The position numbers were made by a program, and so were the translations under genes. The notes beneath the pieces are model-generated. The model saw only the letters and a list, made by a program, of their open reading frames with translations. It had not been told where the DNA came from and ran no database searches. Below are positions 60,101 to 64,000 of a stretch of DNA of 64,000 nucleotides, piece by piece (position 1 is the stretch's first letter; each line of letters starts with the position of its first letter). Origin of the DNA: Lasiosphaeria ovina (Eukaryota; Ascomycota; Sordariomycetes; Sordariales; Lasiosphaeriaceae); the NCBI GenBank assembly GCA_033439765.1, contig JAULSN010000003.1, positions 6,300,308 through 6,364,307 on the forward strand, given 5' to 3'.

Positions 60101-60710
60101 ATCAGTACGTTATTTGATGGCCGCATGCGAGTATGGGCGCTAATGTCAGTCTTGCAGCGATAACGACTACGTGTTATACCGAGAACCCGACTCCTCAAAG
60201 TCGTAGGTTAGTATCTTCGGGGCTCGAGGCATGCTGATCGAGTCTCAGTCTGTATCTTTAGTTCTACGGAACCGGATCCGAGTATGCTGTCTTGTACTAG
60301 TACTAGCTATATAAAGCTAAGAACGTGAGACGAGGTAGAGAATACTCCCCTATTCGTTATTAGTCGTAGCTAATACGCCAATAGGTATATATGGGCCACA
60401 TCTAGATAAAGTAACCCTATTTCTAACCTGTCCTAATAGCGCCGCAGCCCTTTAACTCTACACTCGGCCTCTTCCCGGCTAATCCGGACTTTACTAACTG
60501 CATAACGCCTGCCTGCAAGATGGCCTAGGGTTTACGCATTATCGATTCCGCTAATATATATTTCCATAGCGTGGGATTATATAGCTGGTTTAACTATTTT
60601 ATATAGTACTATGTTACTACTAATAGTTATTAGGAAAAGATTATATAAATTAAGGGATTAACGAATATTACCCTATATAACGTCTTTATTAAGGCTTCCT
60701 TATAGGTTAG
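57145..60710 (+). pseudogene. Degraded GH55 exo-beta-1,3-glucanase gene
   Basis: The frame opens at ATG 57145 with a signal-peptide-like MKLSLYFPPLAALLFTRV, quickly hit by a TAG. Family blocks then follow in order with stops and register changes: TYKFYRNVRDYGASGHGD (57733-57790), YYTQFIGDPHNRPIIKGCSN near 58062-58125, NQFFRHIRNFEFNLKDMP near 58240-58300, and TLQNLKFTMPKGKDV plus IFKENGSGGFIS near 58370-58470. The second half has VAYFPAGIYLVQGTVTIP near 59555-59615, KGSDLDFANCPKKS near 59965-60010, and LRIIDSANIYFH then GLYSWFNYF near 60530-60600. This is the twin beta-helix layout of GH55 enzymes that attack beta-1,3-glucan, usually secreted. Damage grows from left to right. It was once a full-length gene and is now inactive. 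Introns could not be placed reliably. Confidence 0.8.
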
Positions 60711-61702
60711 AAGTAATAGTCTTAGGTAAGTAGCCTTAAGAAGTCATCGGTTTATCTTTAATAAAATATTAGTAGGAATACTATTTTCTTAAATAACTCT
60801 AATTTTATATAGGTTCCTTTTTTTATCCTTAACGGCCTCTACGACTAATATTCAAGCAGTGGCTATACGTCCGAAGTTAGCGTTTAGCTTCCTTAACCTA
60901 GAGATAAAGTGGCGAAATAGCGATTATCTATATCGGACCTGAAGTATATACCTCTTATACCGCTCATTACCTACCTCCTTATATTATAATACTCCCCCCG
61001 AGCACGCTCCCCTCGGGAAGCACTATAACCATCTCTATTATACCTTACCCCACGATAATAGACGGCCTAGGATAAGTAGTAACTATAATAATAACGGTTA
61101 CGGCAATTACTATAATAGAAATATTAATAAGTAACGTGAATATTATTAGCGGCTAGGCCGTTAATATTATATTCATCCTAAGTCCTAATATAAACCTTCC
61201 GCTAGCTACCGTCCCTTTCACCGGCGGAGATAGCCGTATTACGACTATAGGCCTTATACTTCTACCTTAGCCCTCGATTAGAATAGGACCCCTAGATATA
61301 TAGTTAAATATAACCGGTCCGTAGGGATCCGGTCCTAGACCCGGCTCCTAGTTATTTCTAACGATTATAAGTAATAGAGGAGCACCTATATTATTCCTAA
61401 TAAGCATAAGTAGTAGAGGAGCATTTATATTATTTTTAGGAGTGAGCGGAAGTAGCGTAACTCGAGATATAGGCATTTAGCTAGACGATACGCCGGTTAC
61501 GGTGCTCTATCCGCCGAATACGCTTTTTATTAAGGCCCTTTCGGTAGTTCTTACGCTAAAGGACTATATTAGAGTAATAAAACTAAATTAGAACTATCTA
61601 CTAATTTAAATAAGCGCTTTCGGTTTAGGTTTAAGGTTTTTTAAAGATAAAAAAATTTAAAATATTAATATATTAAAGTCTTTAAAAAAATATAAATAAA
61701 TA
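60711..61702. other. RIP-degraded sequence with faint coding traces
   Basis: About 1 kb, rich in A+T and TpA. Near 61015-61260 one plus frame reads NNNGYGNYYNRN and further Tyr/Arg/Asn-rich runs between stops, which may be a ruined low-complexity or retroelement-type coding region. Nothing can be assigned. Confidence 0.4.
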
Positions 61703-62605
61703 CTTAAGCCATTCTAATCTTAACTTTACGAGATACTAAAATACTAAAGTACTCGGGCTACTCTAATCCCAGCTTTACGAGATATTAAGATATTAAAGCG
61801 TTCGGGCTACTCCGATCCTAACTTTACGAGATACTAAGATACTAAAGCGCTCGGGCCACTCCGATCCCAGCTTTACGAGATACTAAGATACTAAAGCGCT
61901 CGGGCTACTCCGATCCTAGCTTTACGAGATACTAAGATACTAAAGCGCTCGGGCTACTCCGATCCCAGCTTTACGAGATACTAAGATACTAAAGCGCTCG
62001 GGCTACTCTAATCCTAGCTTTACGAGATACTAAGATACTAAAGCGCTCGGGCCACTCCGATCCTAGCTTTACGAGATACTAAGATACTAAAGCGCTCGGG
62101 CTACTCCGATCCTAGCTTTATGAGATACTAAGATACTAAAGCGTTCGGGCTACTCCGATCCTAGCTTTACGAGATATTAAGATACTAAAGCGCTCGGGCT
62201 ATTCTAATCCTAGCTTTACGAGATACTAAGATACTAAAGCGCTCGGGCTACTCCGATCCTAGCTTTATAAGATACTAAGATACTAAAGCGCTTAGGCTAC
62301 TCCGATCCTAGCTTTATAAGATACTAAGATACTAAAGCGCTCGGGCTACTCCGATCCTAGCTTTACGAGATATTAAGATACTAAAGCGCTCGGGCTACTC
62401 CGATCCTAGCTTTACGAGATACTAAGATACTAAAGCGCTCGGGCTACTCCGATCCTAGCTTTACGAGATACTAAGATACTAAAGCGCTCGGGCTACTCTA
62501 ATCCTAGCTTTACGAGATACTAAGATACTAAAGCGCTTAGGCTACTCCGATCCTAGCTTTACGAGATATTAAGATGCTAAAGCGCTCGGGCTATTCCGAT
62601 CTCGA
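61703..62605. repeat. Tandem array of 49-bp units, 18 copies
   Basis: Start points of CTTTACGAGA-type words fall at 61724, 61773, 61822, 61871 and so on to 62557, always 49 bp apart, giving 18 units. The consensus begins CTTTACGAGATACTAAGATA and contains GCGCTCGGGCTACTCCGATC. Units differ mainly by C/T and G/A changes. A duplicated GATACTAA word lies inside each unit. No open frame runs through it. Confidence 0.95.
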
Positions 62606-63299
62606 TCTCCTAAGTATATTAAAATCTATAATTAAGATAAAAGATCAAAGTACTTATCTTAAATATATTATCTCGTCGTTACGCGTAGTTATCTACGGGG
62701 TTATATATAAGTACGCGATCGTAATTAAAAAAGAGTAAAGATAAAGTTAGAGAGTATTATTATTTTTTTAAAAGTACGCGGTCGTGCTATTTTACGCGTT
62801 TTCCCCTTCGCTCGGCGTTAGCGATAAGTAAAAGCGGGGGGTTAGGGGCGCCCCGCTATAAAAATAGTCTATACGTTTATTTTCGTAGGAATCCTTTTCT
62901 ATTTTGCCTTATATCGTAGCTAATCTTTATCTAAATAGAACGCGGGTAGTACTATTAGAAAGCCCTATTTTAGTATATTTTAAGAGTACCTTTATTTTCA
63001 TTTTTAATAGAGGTATAAACGCTATATAATAGTTTAAAGGTAAATCGAGAAAAAGGTTATCCCGGGTATTATAATTAGCTATAGCCGCCGTATATAAGTA
63101 TATATATATAGGTTAGCTCGCCCGCTAAGTACTCGGAGGCCCTCGGAGCCCAATCTCTATTTTGACCGGATAATTAGGCTCCTCGTCGTCGGATATATAG
63201 TAATTATTATTCAAGAAGTTAGAAGTATATTCCTACGATTAGCGGGAGGATGAAATACTTAGAAAGGTTCGTTTATTTATATCCGCTAATTATACTACT
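62606..63299. other. AT-rich spacer between two tandem arrays
   Basis: About 700 bp with a short GC-richer patch near 62800-62862 (AAGCGGGGGGTTAGGGGCGC). No gene, RNA or complete element was recognised. Confidence 0.5.
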
Positions 63300-63674
63300 T
63301 AGAAAATTAAATAAAGAGCGCTATTTATATAAATAGTAATATTTATTTACTTATATAACTTGGAAAATTAAATAAAGAGCGCTATCTATATAAATAGTAG
63401 TATTTATTTACTTATATAACTTGGAAAATTAAATAAAGAGCGCTATCTATATAAATAGTAGTATTTATTTACTTATATTACTTAGAAAATTAAATAAAGA
63501 GCGCTATTTATATAAATAATAGTATTTATTTACTTATACTACTTGGAAAATTAAATAAAGAGCGCTATCTATATAAATAGTAGTATTTATTTACTTATAC
63601 TACTTGGAAAATTAAATAAAGAGCACTATCTATATGAATAGTAGTCTTTATTTAATTTTCCAAGTAGTATAAGT
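63300..63674. repeat. Tandem array of 61-bp units, 6 copies, ending in an inverted copy
   Basis: AAAATTAAATAAAGAGC occurs at 63303, 63364, 63425, 63486, 63547 and 63608 (the last with GAGCAC), a strict 61-bp period. After the last copy, TTTATTTAATTTTCCAAGTAG at 63648-63668 is the reverse complement of the unit's CTACTTGGAAAATTAAATAAA. The array therefore closes with a hairpin-capable inverted repeat. Confidence 0.93.
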
Positions 63675-64000
63675 CTAGAAATATTCTAGTATATATTTTA
63701 ATAGGTAGTTAAGTTAGTCCCTCCTACCCTACTCAGACCTACGACTATACTAGCCCTTATATCTATACTTAGTCCTTTATTATATATACTTAACGCGGGC
63801 CGTTTAGGGAAATAAAATAAATAGAGCTAAGAGGTATTAACGTCGCGGGGCTACTTCCGAGCGTAAGGAGGTCGGAAATGTTTTCCTTAATAGTTTAATC
63901 GACGATTTTCATTAAGATAACTAAGAAAGGCGGGGTTAATTCCAAGACGGCTAACGCCAAATAAGAGTAGCTACTAAACCCATAATTTTTAGCGCGTTCT
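63675..64000. other. AT-rich terminal sequence, no gene seen
   Basis: About 325 bp of TpA-rich sequence with no usable open frame; the degraded region continues past the window edge. Confidence 0.55.

Noticed and set aside
63303..63674. Possible CRISPR array from regular repeats
   Set aside because: Units are directly tandem with no unique spacers, and the genome is eukaryotic.

Overview
The window looks like nuclear DNA of a filamentous ascomycete, most likely a Sordariomycete and possibly a Sordariales/Chaetomiaceae relative. Genes carry short introns (about 58-106 nt) with CTAAC/CTGAC-type branch sites. There is a mitochondrial calcium uniporter, a Zn2Cys6 regulator of the TamA/Dal81 type, a HET-domain protein, and strong RIP-like damage (CpA to TpA and TpG to TpA, with many TAG/TAA stops) confined to repeats and AT-rich islands. 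No bacterial operons, CRISPR arrays, rRNA or credible tRNA genes were seen. All exon structures were assembled by eye from reading frames and splice sites.

Left part (1-8.4 kb) is ordinary and gene-dense. It holds the 5' end of an unknown conserved gene running off the edge, a two-exon MCU gene, a divergently transcribed two-exon Zn2Cys6 regulator, and a four-exon VFA1 gene. From 8.4 to 18.5 kb the only recognisable item is a RIP-ruined Mutator-like (MULE) DNA transposon of about 2.8 kb with candidate terminal inverted repeats and an intron. The YVH1 phosphatase (18.5-19.7 kb) and a C2H2 zinc-finger gene with a long Arg-Glu repeat (22.1-24.3 kb) follow, both on the minus strand.

From about 24.3 to 48.3 kb no convincing gene was found, although base composition is balanced; only microsatellites and short duplications stand out. 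After that the sequence changes to broken genes: a coding-like orphan fragment, a Ser/Arg-rich broken gene, and a degraded C-terminal piece of a large membrane protein that ends at an extremely AT-rich island (51.5-52.4 kb).

Two apparently intact genes sit between degraded flanks: a single-exon HET-domain gene whose stop codon touches the AT island, and a three-exon small secreted protein. To their right lies a long GH55 beta-1,3-glucanase pseudogene that gets more damaged rightward. It is followed by AT-rich sequence with an 18-copy 49-bp tandem array and a 6-copy 61-bp array that ends in an inverted copy. The right 15 kb therefore looks like a fast-evolving, repeat-silenced compartment (subtelomeric or a heterochromatic island) holding conflict-type and secreted genes. 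That interpretation is inference.
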